A stretch of DNA of 64,000 nucleotides, from NCBI RefSeq assembly GCF_900107535.1, contig NZ_FNRA01000013.1, forward strand, positions 62,001-126,000. The letters are read 5' to 3'. The DNA is from Pedobacter hartonius (GTDB taxonomy: Bacteria > Bacteroidota > Bacteroidia > Sphingobacteriales > Sphingobacteriaceae). The notes beneath the pieces are model-generated. The model worked only from the letters and a program-made list of their open reading frames with translations. It was not told the origin of the DNA and searched no databases. This document shows, one piece after another, positions 17,515-26,889 of the stretch. Made by a program: the position numbers and the translations under genes. The stretch's first letter is position 1. The number at the start of each line of letters is the position of its first letter.

Positions 17515-18315
17515 ATGTTTAAACTCTTCCCCTCAAAACATAAAAAAATCAAGTATGGCTGGTTTGGAAATTATACCTCCTGGGAAGATGCTGCAGCAGT
17601 AGCATGCGGGTACGATTCTGCCAATATCCTTGCCAAAACCAGGGACGCACTGCTGCAGGTAAAAAACGGAACCGCTGTATATGAACGGGATTCCGTGATT
17701 TTTGCCGACAAAGAATACCCATTCCCCTTAATTTCCTGTCTGCTTTGCAGTGCTGCACTGCTTAAGCGGCCCCTTCATATCCTTGATTTTGGTGGCTCCC
17801 TCGGTAGCACATACTATCAAGTTAAAGATTTCATTGACCAGGACAGCTGTGCCAGCTGGAATATTGTTGAACAGGAGCACTACGTAAATTGTGGCAAAGA
17901 GAATTTTGAAGATGACCACCTGAAATTCTACTTTTCCATTGAAGATTGCCTGCAGGAAAAAAAGATTGATCTCATCCTGTTGTCCAGCTCTGCCCAATAC
18001 CTGTCAGCACCGCACCAGTTTCTGGAAAAACTAGCTGGTTATCCTATCGATTTTATCGTGTTCGACCGTACTGCATTTCATCATGGTGAACAAGACAGGA
18101 TCACCTTACAAACCGTACCGCCGGAAATTTACGAAGCCTCTTACCCTTCATGGTTTTTCAATACAGATGGTTTTCTAAGCCATTTCAATGCCAACTACCG
18201 GATCATATGTGAGTTGCCGCCCTACGTAAACGGCGAGTCAGTCATGTTCATAGACCATCAGCCAACCGGCTTCAACAAAGGATTTTACCTCATTAATCAA
18301 TCTCTGCATGCTTAA
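17515..18315 (+). CDS. TIGR04325-like putative methyltransferase
   Basis: 266 residues. KYGWFGNYTSWEDAAAVACGYD near the N-terminus and LHILDFGGSLGSTYYQ (about residues 87-102) are the marks of the TIGR04325 family; the second is a glycine-rich SAM-binding-like loop. Members occur in surface-polysaccharide clusters and are thought to be methyltransferases, with no substrate shown. The 3' end overlaps the next glycosyltransferase by 8 bp, so the two are coupled and probably act on the same glycan. Confidence 0.72.
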   Translation: MFKLFPSKHKKIKYGWFGNYTSWEDAAAVACGYDSANILAKTRDALLQVKNGTAVYERDSVIFADKEYPFPLISCLLCSAALLKRPLHILDFGGSLGSTYYQVKDFIDQDSCASWNIVEQEHYVNCGKENFEDDHLKFYFSIEDCLQEKKIDLILLSSSAQYLSAPHQFLEKLAGYPIDFIVFDRTAFHHGEQDRITLQTVPPEIYEASYPSWFFNTDGFLSHFNANYRIICELPPYVNGESVMFIDHQPTGFNKGFYLINQSLHA

Positions 18316-19336
18316 ATTTTGTACTTTATTTAACACTACCTATCTCACACGCGGATTGGCCATGTACAATTCGCTGAAACAGGAATGCGAAAGCTTCCAT
18401 CTGTATATCTTCGCGTTTGACGGTAACAGTTATGACCTGCTGTCAGCAATGGAATTGGAGCATGTTACGGTCATCAGCCTGCAGGCCTTTGAAAACGAAA
18501 GGTTACTGGCCATTAAGGACGGGCGTACGGCCGGAGAGTACTGCTGGACCTGCGCTTCCTCGACGATCAAATATTGCATCGAAGAATTTAATCTGGACCA
18601 CTGCACTTATGTTGATGCAGATCTGCTTTTCTTTAGTGATCCCGGCGTACTGGTTGCAGAGATGGCTGAAAAATCGGTCCTGATTACTGAACACAGGTAT
18701 ACGCCCGGTTACGACCAGACATCAACCAGCGGAATTTACTGTGTACAGTTTGTTACCTTCAAAAGTACTGCCGCAGGTTTGGAAGTGCTGAACTGGTGGG
18801 TGGATGCCTGCATCGAATGGTGCTTCAACAGGATGGAAGACAATAAATTTGGGGACCAGAAATACCTTGATGACTGGCTTAGCCGTTTTGACTGCATTCA
18901 TGTGCTGCAATACCTGGGCGGTGGCGTAGCACCCTGGAATGTTCAGCAATATAACTTCATGCACAGCGGGAAACATATAACGGGTACAGCGCTTGCATCC
19001 GGCGATAATTTCGATCTTGTGTTTTATCACTTCCATGATTTCCATTATCTGAAGGGCGAGAATTACTGTTTGTCAGCCCCGCAGTATGTACTGGACCGTA
19101 ATTCGGTTAAACATATTTATAAACCCTACACACGGGCACTTACTATTGCCAAGGCACAGATATTTGAGCAGAACAGGGAAATTGCCGCACATGAACTCAT
19201 AGAAGATATCAGCTGGATTACCGCTGTAATTGGTCGTTCAATTTTATTTTTTTTGCGTGGTTATTACAAAAATTTCTACCGTCAGCGAACCATAGAATAT
19301 GGGGTTGTAAGCGTAAAAATGTTCAACATCTTCTAA
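18308..19336 (+). CDS. glycosyltransferase, GT-A fold (GT8-like)
   Basis: 342 residues. It starts LKFCTLFNTTYLTRGLAMYN, a typical nucleotide-sugar binding first strand and helix, and has YVDADLLFFSDP with a DxD metal motif at residues 103-105. KFGDQKYLDDW (QxxLN/D-like) and a C-terminal FYHFHDFHYLK segment follow, as in GT8-type or related transferases. It overlaps the TIGR04325-like gene by 8 bp. Substrate unknown; the pair stands alone without a larger polysaccharide cluster in the window. Confidence 0.72.
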   Translation: MLKFCTLFNTTYLTRGLAMYNSLKQECESFHLYIFAFDGNSYDLLSAMELEHVTVISLQAFENERLLAIKDGRTAGEYCWTCASSTIKYCIEEFNLDHCTYVDADLLFFSDPGVLVAEMAEKSVLITEHRYTPGYDQTSTSGIYCVQFVTFKSTAAGLEVLNWWVDACIEWCFNRMEDNKFGDQKYLDDWLSRFDCIHVLQYLGGGVAPWNVQQYNFMHSGKHITGTALASGDNFDLVFYHFHDFHYLKGENYCLSAPQYVLDRNSVKHIYKPYTRALTIAKAQIFEQNREIAAHELIEDISWITAVIGRSILFFLRGYYKNFYRQRTIEYGVVSVKMFNIF

Positions 19337-19373
19337 ACTCTATTTAGTAATTTAGCCTCTTGTTTTTAAATAA

Positions 19374-19853
19374 ATGGGGTTAAAAAAGAATAGGTTTTAT
19401 ATTTTCCCGGCTGTGCTTCTGATACTTTTCTGCATATTATCGTGCAAAAAGCAGCAGCCAGCGGAGGATGCCAGAATTGAACCGCCTGTCAGGACATATA
19501 TAGTTACAGCAAGGATAGATCAAAAAGGGACGAATTCAACATCTGAAGGTACAGGAGTATTGAAAGGATTTTATGATGAACAAAGTAAAATATTCTTATA
19601 TTCAATTGAATATAAGAATATTAATGCTTCTTTGATTACGTTGCGAAGCGGTGTTAAGGGCACTGCGGGTGAACTTATAAAAGAGATTTATAAAAATGGA
19701 GGGACTGTTGAATTAAAACAACCTATAGGCGGATCTTTGAAACTGACGCCTTTACAAGAGCGAAACCTGCTTAAAGGCCTATGGTTTGTAGCAATAGGTA
19801 CGGGCTCAACGGCACCTGAGATATCCGGCAGCGTTACTTTGAAGCAGCAATGA
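19374..19853 (+). CDS. putative lipoprotein, CHRD-like C-terminus
   Basis: 159 residues. A lipoprotein signal peptide is clear: a hydrophobic stretch FPAVLLILFCILSC with lipobox ILSC, mature Cys near residue 24, followed by KKQQP. The rest is a beta-rich domain with FLYSIEYKNINASLITLRSG and an end GLWFVAIGTGSTAPEISGSV, which loosely recalls CHRD-domain proteins. It overlaps the ECF sigma gene by 4 bp (ATGA), so it belongs to that operon. Function unknown. Confidence 0.65.
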   Translation: MGLKKNRFYIFPAVLLILFCILSCKKQQPAEDARIEPPVRTYIVTARIDQKGTNSTSEGTGVLKGFYDEQSKIFLYSIEYKNINASLITLRSGVKGTAGELIKEIYKNGGTVELKQPIGGSLKLTPLQERNLLKGLWFVAIGTGSTAPEISGSVTLKQQ

Positions 19854-20449
19854 CCGGAATGAACAGTAAGGAGCAGGAAATTGTAAATGCCATAAGGAAC
19901 CGTGAGAAAAGTGTATTTGAATCTTTATATAAGGAATATTACAGGCCTTTATTTGCAGTTGCCTTCCGTTATGTACGGTATGCACCCGCTGCTGAAGAAA
20001 TTGTGCATGATGTGTTTTTAATGATCTGGAAAAAAGCAGATCAAATAAATATTCAATATACAATAAAGAGTTATTTATATAAGGCAGTTGTAAATTCATC
20101 GCTCAACTTTATTAAAAAGGAAAAAAATGAGAATGAGAAACAAGCAGCTTATATGAAGATCAATACGACTAATGGGTTGGAAAATGATGAAACTGAACGG
20201 CAGGAAGCTTTGTTAACCAGTGTAGAAAATGCGATTGATATCTTACCTCCGAAATGCAGGGAGGTGATGTATTTAAGCCGTTTCGGGAAAATGAAACAAC
20301 AGGAGATCGCTGATCAGATGCAGATATCGGTGAAAACGGTTAAAAACCATCTGACCTATGGTTTCCACAAAATACGCGAGCACCTGGAAAACCAGAACCC
20401 GCAATTATGGCTGGCCGCATTTATCTTATTTGAATACCTGCGGCACTAA
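19850..20449 (+). CDS. RNA polymerase ECF sigma-70 factor
   Basis: 199 residues. Region 2 reads FESLYKEYYRPLFAVAFRYV and AEEIVHDVFLMIWKK; region 4 is a helix-turn-helix, LPPKCREVMYLSRFGKMKQQ followed by EIADQMQISVKTVKNHL. It belongs to the Bacteroidota-expanded ECF group that pairs with FecR-type anti-sigma factors and TonB receptors. The ATG at 19850 overlaps the upstream stop; an ATG at 19859 (MNSKEQ) is an equal alternative. With the next two genes it likely forms a cell-surface signalling system. Confidence 0.92.
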   Translation: MTGMNSKEQEIVNAIRNREKSVFESLYKEYYRPLFAVAFRYVRYAPAAEEIVHDVFLMIWKKADQINIQYTIKSYLYKAVVNSSLNFIKKEKNENEKQAAYMKINTTNGLENDETERQEALLTSVENAIDILPPKCREVMYLSRFGKMKQQEIADQMQISVKTVKNHLTYGFHKIREHLENQNPQLWLAAFILFEYLRH

Positions 20450-20459
20450 AAATAAAAAA

Positions 20460-21449
20460 ATGGAAGAGTTTGATACCAATGAAGAATTTATTTACTCACT
20501 GATCATTGATGAGCTGGATGAGCAGATCAGCCCGGAAAAAAAACGGTTGCTGGACAACTGGCGTACCCTGAATCCGGCCAATGAAGATACCTACCATGAA
20601 TTTGTCAGGATTCAGCAGAATATAGATAAGCTGTACGAAATGCAGGCTTATACCCCTGAAGAATCATGGGATATACTGGACAAAAAGATCGATCAGCTGG
20701 GCTTCCATAAGCCCTTCATCAGCAAGAACCTGAGGACATGGTTAAGCGTGGCCGCATCAATATTGCTGATATTTTCTATCGGTTATTATTTTATTGACCA
20801 TACAAAGTATATTGTTGTGTCAAATGCGCCAAATGCAGCCCTGAAAACAGTGTTCCTTCCTGATGGTACACAGCTGGATCTGAATGCAGGTGCTTCGGTC
20901 AGGTATATCGGAAGGGACTTCAATACCGACCGAATGCTTGAATTACTTGACGGTGAAGTTTTTGTGAGGGTAAAACATGATGACCGGTACCCTTTTGTGG
21001 TAGATCTTGATAAATTACAGGCCAGGGATATCGGCACAAGCTTTAATATTATTAAAGATCAGCGAAACATTACGCTTACCGTGGAAGAAGGAAAAGTAGC
21101 GTTAAAGAAAATCGCTGACAACCAGTCAATTCTATTAACAGGTGGGACAACAGGCCGTTATTCCTCTTTGACAGGAGAGTTGATCGTCCAAAAAAACCAG
21201 GATGTAAATTATAAAGCCTGGGCAGACAAAGACTTTGTCTTTGTGGAAACTCCCCTAAAAGAGGTGACCAGGCAGCTGAGTAAAGCTTACCATACACCGA
21301 TCTCTGTAAATGGTAATGACCTGAAAAGAAAAAAACTCACTGCCCACTTACATTACCAGACCCCGGATAGTGCGTTAAACGTTATCGCTGCTACTTTACA
21401 ATGTAAATTAACGAATTCAAAGAGCGGCTATATCTTATCCGGGAATTAA
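20460..21449 (+). CDS. FecR-family anti-sigma factor
   Basis: 329 residues from the ATG at 20460, 10 bp after the sigma gene. A cytoplasmic N-terminal domain (about residues 1-90) precedes one transmembrane helix (LSVAASILLIFSIGYYFI). The periplasmic FecR domain follows (TVFLPDGTQLDLNAGASVRY, LLDGEVFVRVKHD, DIGTSFNI), and a C-terminal DUF4974/STN-like part with PLKEVTRQLSKAYHTPI. It should hold the ECF sigma factor inactive until the TonB receptor downstream signals. Confidence 0.92.
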   Translation: MEEFDTNEEFIYSLIIDELDEQISPEKKRLLDNWRTLNPANEDTYHEFVRIQQNIDKLYEMQAYTPEESWDILDKKIDQLGFHKPFISKNLRTWLSVAASILLIFSIGYYFIDHTKYIVVSNAPNAALKTVFLPDGTQLDLNAGASVRYIGRDFNTDRMLELLDGEVFVRVKHDDRYPFVVDLDKLQARDIGTSFNIIKDQRNITLTVEEGKVALKKIADNQSILLTGGTTGRYSSLTGELIVQKNQDVNYKAWADKDFVFVETPLKEVTRQLSKAYHTPISVNGNDLKRKKLTAHLHYQTPDSALNVIAATLQCKLTNSKSGYILSGN

Positions 21450-21453
21450 GGGT

Positions 21454-23994
21454 ATGCTGAAGCGTGTGATCGCATTCCTTTTATTCGTTGTGATACTGCA
21501 GACAACTCAACTCTATGCACAGCAGTCCGGCCCGCTGGATAAACAGGTCAGTATCCATCTTCCACCAGATTCTTTGATCACTGTGTTGTTAAAGCTGCAG
21601 AAAAAGACCGGATCCAGCTTTTCCTTTAATCCTGATCTGTTGAGAAACTACAGGGTAGAGGATATAAATGTAGTAAGAACTCCTTTGGGAACGGTATTGC
21701 AAAAAATCTTCAGCGGCACGCATTTCACTTTTGCGCTTGTTGGAAAAGATATTGTTATTACTGAGGTTAAACCTGAAAAAAGAACAGTGCATGGGCATGT
21801 GTCCGACCGCTCCAATGGTGAAGTGCTGATTGGCGCAACCGTATTTATCCCCGAACTGAAAGTGGGCGTACTGACCAACCAATATGGCTTTTATGCATTG
21901 AATATCCCTGAAGGAAATTACGAACTCCATATTTCAAATTTGGGTTACCAGACAAAAAATATACCGCTGAACCTCACTGAGGATGAGCAGATCGAAGTTG
22001 AACTTTCAGTAGAGACCAATAATCTTTCTGAAGTAACCATCAGGCAGCCCGTTACACCAGACCCCCTGCTGCTGAATGAACAAAACTTCACACCCAGGCA
22101 GCTGAACCGCCTCGCTTATTATGCGGGAGAGTCTGATGCCGTTAAGGCGCTGCAAATGCAAAATGGTATCAAGGCGATTTCCGAAGGCAGTTCCGGCTTA
22201 TTTATCAGGGGTGGTAATTCTGATCAAAATCTTATTTTGCTGGACGAAGCCGTGATTTACAATCCCTCACACCTGTATGGCCTGGTGTCTGTCTTTAATC
22301 CTGATGCCATCAATAACGTGCAGGTATATAAAGATTTTATCCCTGCTAATTATGGGGGCAGGCTTTCTTCAGTGATCGAAAACCGCATGGCAGAGGGCAA
22401 TAATAAGGAGTTTCATGTCAACGGGGGAATCAGCCTGATGTCTGCCCGGATTTCCGCTGAAGGCCCTATCGTAAAAGACAAAAGTTCATTTATTATCGCA
22501 TTCAGAAGAAGTCTGCTTGATGTTTTTCACAGCCGGTTTAAGCTGTTTAACCCAAGCTCTGTTTATTATGATATCAATGCCAAGGCAAACTATAAACTAA
22601 ACACCAGGAACAACCTTTACTACTCAATTTATGGCGGGGAAGATCACCTGCTGTCTGATAATTCATTTGCCAATAACTGGGGCAATATTACCTCTACTTT
22701 ACGCTGGAACCACCTGTTTAACTCAAGGGTATTTATGAACTTTTCGGCCATATACAGCAATTACAGTAACCTGCTCGACCTTAATGCGGACACGCTTTCT
22801 AAAAAAAGCCAATGGAGAACAGGAGTGAAGGACCTGACCTTAAAGGCCGACTTTACCTATTACAACACCCCGGAAAATCTGATCAAGTTTGGCATGATCA
22901 GTACCTACCACCGGTTTATTCCCGGTGAAACAAACAACTCAGCAAGCGATGAATTCAATATTGCGAAAGACCGTTCCCTGGAATCTGCCCTTTATTACAA
23001 TCAGCAAATCTCCCTCGGTAAACATTTTGAATTGAATTACGGATTGCGGATCAGCCTTTTTAAAAATGCAGAAGAACGGCTCGATATTTTCGACCAGGCA
23101 GGGAACCGCCTGAAACAGGATGACCATCAGACGTTTTTAAACCCGGAACCCAGGTTAAACCTGAGTTACCTCGTCGCCTCCAAACAGCGTTTCTCCATTA
23201 CCTACAACCGTAGTTACCAGTATTTACAGCTGATACAGAACAGCACACTCGCATTTTCTTCGCTGGAACCATGGATACCGGCCTCATCAACGATCAAACC
23301 CCAGCACATTGATTATTTCTCCGGCGGATACTGGTATGTACAGGAGCAGTTTTCATTTTCAGTGAACGCCTACCTCAAAAGATTGTATCAGCAACTCGAT
23401 CTGGCGGGCCATGCACAGATCATCCAGAACCCTGACATCAGAAATCAGCTTGAAGCAGGTTCCTCAAAGGCCTCCGGTATTGAGGCAGAGATCAAAACCA
23501 CAGGAGCGAAGTTCAGCGCCACTCTGGCGTATACCTATGCAAGGGTGTTCCGTACCATACCGGGAATAAATGATGGGAAAACGTTTGCTGCCAATTATGA
23601 TATCCCTCATGAGATGAAAGCTACTGTGACGTACAATTTCACCAAAAAGCTTTCTGTACAATCTTTTTTCACCTATTCCACCGGAAGACCGCTGACACTT
23701 CCGACAGGTTATTACCAGCATGACGGGATCAATGTGCCTATATTTGAGGGCAGGAATACATCCAGGTTTCCGGATTTCAGCAGGCTGGATATTTCCGGGC
23801 AGTACCAGATTACATCAAGGTTATCAAAAAAACGTGTGTTGAACAGCGTCCTTTCTATTGGAACCTATAACCTCTATAACCGGAAAAATCCGCTATATTA
23901 CCACTTGAGTACCGATTCAACCCAACCACAAAAAAGTACGCTTGAATATGCCTTCGGGTTTTATCCCTGGGTTGCTTATCGCTTTAAAATTTAA
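21454..23994 (+). CDS. TonB-dependent receptor with STN and carboxypeptidase-like domains
   Basis: 846 residues. Signal peptide (MLKRVIAFLLFVVILQTTQL, then YAQ); STN signalling domain at about 30-110 (SIHLPPDSLITVLLKLQKKT); carboxypeptidase-D regulatory-like domain at about 115-200 (GHVSDRSNGEVLIGATVFIP); plug at about 220-330 (ALQMQNGIKAISEGSSGLFI, RGGNSDQNLILLDE); then a 22-strand-type barrel ending in WVAYRFKI. The STN domain is the part that contacts FecR, so this is a transducing outer-membrane receptor. No SusD-like gene is adjacent, so a glycan-uptake role is not supported; ligand unknown. Confidence 0.92.
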   Translation: MLKRVIAFLLFVVILQTTQLYAQQSGPLDKQVSIHLPPDSLITVLLKLQKKTGSSFSFNPDLLRNYRVEDINVVRTPLGTVLQKIFSGTHFTFALVGKDIVITEVKPEKRTVHGHVSDRSNGEVLIGATVFIPELKVGVLTNQYGFYALNIPEGNYELHISNLGYQTKNIPLNLTEDEQIEVELSVETNNLSEVTIRQPVTPDPLLLNEQNFTPRQLNRLAYYAGESDAVKALQMQNGIKAISEGSSGLFIRGGNSDQNLILLDEAVIYNPSHLYGLVSVFNPDAINNVQVYKDFIPANYGGRLSSVIENRMAEGNNKEFHVNGGISLMSARISAEGPIVKDKSSFIIAFRRSLLDVFHSRFKLFNPSSVYYDINAKANYKLNTRNNLYYSIYGGEDHLLSDNSFANNWGNITSTLRWNHLFNSRVFMNFSAIYSNYSNLLDLNADTLSKKSQWRTGVKDLTLKADFTYYNTPENLIKFGMISTYHRFIPGETNNSASDEFNIAKDRSLESALYYNQQISLGKHFELNYGLRISLFKNAEERLDIFDQAGNRLKQDDHQTFLNPEPRLNLSYLVASKQRFSITYNRSYQYLQLIQNSTLAFSSLEPWIPASSTIKPQHIDYFSGGYWYVQEQFSFSVNAYLKRLYQQLDLAGHAQIIQNPDIRNQLEAGSSKASGIEAEIKTTGAKFSATLAYTYARVFRTIPGINDGKTFAANYDIPHEMKATVTYNFTKKLSVQSFFTYSTGRPLTLPTGYYQHDGINVPIFEGRNTSRFPDFSRLDISGQYQITSRLSKKRVLNSVLSIGTYNLYNRKNPLYYHLSTDSTQPQKSTLEYAFGFYPWVAYRFKI

Positions 23995-23995
23995 T

Positions 23996-24835
23996 ATGAA
24001 CCCAGTACGTTATATTTTTGTATTATGTATACTGGCGGCTTTCGCCGGTGCCTGCAAGAAAAGCAATGAGGAAATTGAATTCCGGGCTCCCGGAAAAATA
24101 TATGATATTACTGTGGAAGGGGGGATAAATACATTTTATCGTGACCAGTATATCCGTTTGACAAAACCTGCCCTAAACCCCGACTCTCTGCCTGCTGCGA
24201 TCAGGAATGCCGTCGTAACGGTAAATGACGGCAGGGCCGATCTGGTTTTTAAGGAAACAGCGGAGGCCGGCGTCTATTCTGCCGCCAATACCAGGAGCCC
24301 CAATTATAACCAGGCATACCGGCTTACAATTGTTTATAAGGGCAAAACTTATACCGCAGTTGATACCCTGAGGCAAGTGGTAAATATCAATGATGACTAT
24401 TTGCCCCTTGCTGTCAGCAAAACAGCTGACGCACAATACAACGGTACCATCCCCAAACATACCTTCGGCTATCTGAACCCGAATAAATGGTGGATCTGCT
24501 ATGGGGCGATCCCAAAATGGGACCCCTCAAAATTTATGCTGACGCAATATTACAACTATACCCATTTTCTGGGTTCCCCGAATTCCCTGTATCCGCTAAC
24601 TAATCTTAAACGCAACTTTACATTGGGGGCCGAAGATGTGGTGACGATTTTTAAAATTTCCATTTCAGAGGGATACGCAAAATATTTATATGGTGTTTTC
24701 CTGGAAACAGACTGGAACGGCTTGTTTTCCAGCGTGCCTGTAAATGTTAACGGGAATATTTCAGGAAATTCGCAGGGGTATTTTTCTGTAAGTGACGTGG
24801 ACAGGAGGATGTATAAGGCAAAAGAGCTGAGGTAG
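23996..24835 (+). CDS. DUF4249-family lipoprotein
   Basis: 279 residues from the ATG at 23996, one base after the receptor stop. Lipoprotein signal: IFVLCILAAFAGAC then KKSNEE, mature Cys at about residue 20. The chain has DUF4249 features (ITVEGGINTFYRDQYIRLTK, AVVTVNDGRADLVFKE, AGVYSA, YRLTIVYKGKTYTAVDTLRQ). DUF4249 proteins usually follow TonB receptors of this kind and are thought to act at the surface with them. It ends the ECF-FecR-receptor operon. Confidence 0.85.
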   Translation: MNPVRYIFVLCILAAFAGACKKSNEEIEFRAPGKIYDITVEGGINTFYRDQYIRLTKPALNPDSLPAAIRNAVVTVNDGRADLVFKETAEAGVYSAANTRSPNYNQAYRLTIVYKGKTYTAVDTLRQVVNINDDYLPLAVSKTADAQYNGTIPKHTFGYLNPNKWWICYGAIPKWDPSKFMLTQYYNYTHFLGSPNSLYPLTNLKRNFTLGAEDVVTIFKISISEGYAKYLYGVFLETDWNGLFSSVPVNVNGNISGNSQGYFSVSDVDRRMYKAKELR

Positions 24836-24947
24836 ACTGTCATCACTGCAGACCGCTGAAATAATTGTGTAATACTTTCTAAATATTTAAATTCGCCATC
24901 TTTTAAGCCTGCAAAGGCATAATTGTAATCTAATTAAGCTTTTTTCT

Positions 24948-25355
24948 ATGAGAATTCAGGGTGTTGTAGGTGCTATCGTCATGGCGGCAGGCGGGATGTG
25001 CCCTTTGGTACATGTGACATTTATGGGCAACTGGAACTATTTTCAAATTGATCCGGTTCTGGGAACAGTATTTTATTTCATCGTTGTGTTGGGTTTAGCG
25101 GCGTCTTATTTTAATAAAAGCGGTTTGATGCGTTTTTCCGGCTGGGCCGGTCTGATCTGGATTATCCTTACACTTTGTGCCGTATGGCTAAAGTCGCACG
25201 ATTTCTTTAGCTTCATTCATTTTAAGAAACTGATCAATCTGGCTGCGGGCATGGTAAAATACAGGTGGGGATGGCTGGTCATTCTTGCCGGTGTACTGGC
25301 GCTGATGACGGTAAGGAAACCTGTTCCTGTACTGCAGCCCGGTTCAGAAGTTTAG
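24948..25355 (+). CDS. small polytopic membrane protein of unknown function
   Basis: 135 residues with about four hydrophobic segments: GVVGAIVMAAGGMCPLVHV, GTVFYFIVVLGLAASYF, WAGLIWIILTLCAVWL, and WGWLVILAGVLALMTV. It has no signal peptide cleavage site that I can see. It lies alone between the DUF4249 gene and ccmB. No family recognised. Confidence 0.65.
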   Translation: MRIQGVVGAIVMAAGGMCPLVHVTFMGNWNYFQIDPVLGTVFYFIVVLGLAASYFNKSGLMRFSGWAGLIWIILTLCAVWLKSHDFFSFIHFKKLINLAAGMVKYRWGWLVILAGVLALMTVRKPVPVLQPGSEV

Positions 25356-25439
25356 TACTCATTTATCATGGCAATACAATAATATCCTGAATTGGGCTTT
25401 CAAATGTATGCCACAGCATAAAAAAACGAACCATAAAAT

Positions 25440-25447
25440 TATCTTTG
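25440..25447 (+). promoter_or_regulatory. -7 promoter box for ccmB
   Basis: TATCTTTG matches TAnnTTTG and ends 7 nt before the ccmB ATG at 25455. Confidence 0.55.
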
Positions 25448-25454
25448 TCCTGAA

Positions 25455-26114
25455 ATGCAGTTGATAAAAGAAGTAAAATTTTTAATTGGCAAAGAGTTAC
25501 TGCTGGAATGGCGGTCGAAATATGCCCTGAATGGTGTGGTACTGTATGTGGTATCGACTGTCTTTGTGTGTTTTCTTTCTTTTGTGTCTCTAAAAGGTGT
25601 CACCTGGAACGCACTGTTCTGGATCATTATGCTTTTCGCATCCATCAACACGGTCTCCAAAAGTTTCCTTCAGGAAAGTAAGGGAAGGCAGCTGTATATC
25701 TATACCATTGCCAGTCCGCTGGCGCTGATCATCTCCAAAACCATTTATAACGTTTTTTTAATGCTGCTGGTCACACTGATCGCCCTTGCATTTTATACGC
25801 TTGTGTTTGATTATGTTCCGCAGGATATGGGGTTGTACATTCTGGCAACCATCCTCGGAAGCCTGAGTTTTTCCACGATCTTTACCATGATTTCTGCAAT
25901 AGCCTCTAAAGCGGGAAACGGAGGTATGCTCATGGCGATCTTAAGTTTCCCCGTGATCATTCCCGTGATCATCATGCTCATTAAGCTGAGTAAAAATGCT
26001 GTGGATGGGCTGGACAGGAGCGTAAGCCTGGATGAAATAGCTACGCTGCTGATCATCAATGTGTTGGTTGGCGCATTCTCCCTGCTGCTGTTTCCTTATT
26101 TATGGCGCGACTAA
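25455..26114 (+). CDS. ccmB: heme exporter membrane protein CcmB
   Basis: 219 residues with six hydrophobic segments. The N-terminus FLIGKELLLEWRSKYALNGV and the segment ESKGRQLYIYTIASPLALIISKTIYN are typical of CcmB, the permease that works with the CcmA ATPase in cytochrome c maturation system I. A ccmA gene is not in this window and must be elsewhere if the pathway is complete. It is followed by ccmC after 113 bp with a separate promoter. Confidence 0.9.
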   Translation: MQLIKEVKFLIGKELLLEWRSKYALNGVVLYVVSTVFVCFLSFVSLKGVTWNALFWIIMLFASINTVSKSFLQESKGRQLYIYTIASPLALIISKTIYNVFLMLLVTLIALAFYTLVFDYVPQDMGLYILATILGSLSFSTIFTMISAIASKAGNGGMLMAILSFPVIIPVIIMLIKLSKNAVDGLDRSVSLDEIATLLIINVLVGAFSLLLFPYLWRD

Positions 26115-26128
26115 GGGATTTACAATAA

Positions 26129-26161
26129 TTGAACAAAATATATAAAGCTTTATTAACTTTG
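26129..26161 (+). promoter_or_regulatory. promoter for ccmC
   Basis: TTG (26129-26131), 22 nt spacer, TAACTTTG (26154-26161, exact TAnnTTTG). It lies 66 nt before the ccmC ATG. Confidence 0.5.
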
Positions 26162-26227
26162 AATCCGCAATTTAAACTGGCCTGAGTAATACACGGCCTG
26201 TTTGGTAGCAATCTAAATCTGAAATAA

Positions 26228-26887
26228 ATGTATAAATCCTGGTGGAAAATTTTAGGGGCAGTACTGGTAACCTACTCTACAATAGCTGGTTTCCTGGCTT
26301 CAGTGCCCCCATTACCTATATTGCATCAAAGTATTAGAAACTTATATTTCCATGTACCGATGTGGTTCAGCATGATTATACTTTTCAGTATATCGGTAGT
26401 TCACAGTATTAAATACCTCAGCAGTAATCAGCAGGATGACGATCTGAAGTCGGTTCAAAGTATTAACGCGGGGATTGTATTCGGGATACTGGGCATTATC
26501 ACCGGTGCTGTCTGGGCACGGTTTACCTGGGGACAGGCCTGGAGTTTTGATGTGAAACAAAATTTCGCCGCCATTGCATTACTGCTGTATTTCGCCTACC
26601 TGGTGCTCAGAAATGCCATCGACGAAGAACAGAAAAGGGCCAAAATCTCGGCCATCTACAATATTTTCGCTTTCCCGATGATGGTAGTACTTCTTTTTGT
26701 GCTGCCGAGGTTGTCAGATTCACTGCATCCCGGTAACGGCGGGAACCCGGGCTTTAATGCCTATGACCTGGACAGCCATATGAGAATGGTGTTTTATCCG
26801 GCCTGCCTGGGCTGGATATTAATAGGATGCTGGATATACAGCATACTTTTCAGAGTGTCTTCTTTAGAAAAAAACAAACAGATATAA
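26228..26887 (+). CDS. ccmC: cytochrome c biogenesis protein CcmC/CcsA family
   Basis: 219 residues with six hydrophobic segments. NLYFHVPMWFSMIILF carries the first conserved His. RFTWGQAWSFDVKQNFA is the tryptophan-rich WWD-type motif, here with Phe in place of one Trp. The second His-containing loop is DSLHPGNGGNPGF. CcmC binds heme at the outer face of the inner membrane and loads it onto CcmE. It is followed after 2 bp by the CcmD-like gene. Confidence 0.88.
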   Translation: MYKSWWKILGAVLVTYSTIAGFLASVPPLPILHQSIRNLYFHVPMWFSMIILFSISVVHSIKYLSSNQQDDDLKSVQSINAGIVFGILGIITGAVWARFTWGQAWSFDVKQNFAAIALLLYFAYLVLRNAIDEEQKRAKISAIYNIFAFPMMVVLLFVLPRLSDSLHPGNGGNPGFNAYDLDSHMRMVFYPACLGWILIGCWIYSILFRVSSLEKNKQI

Positions 26888-26889
26888 CC

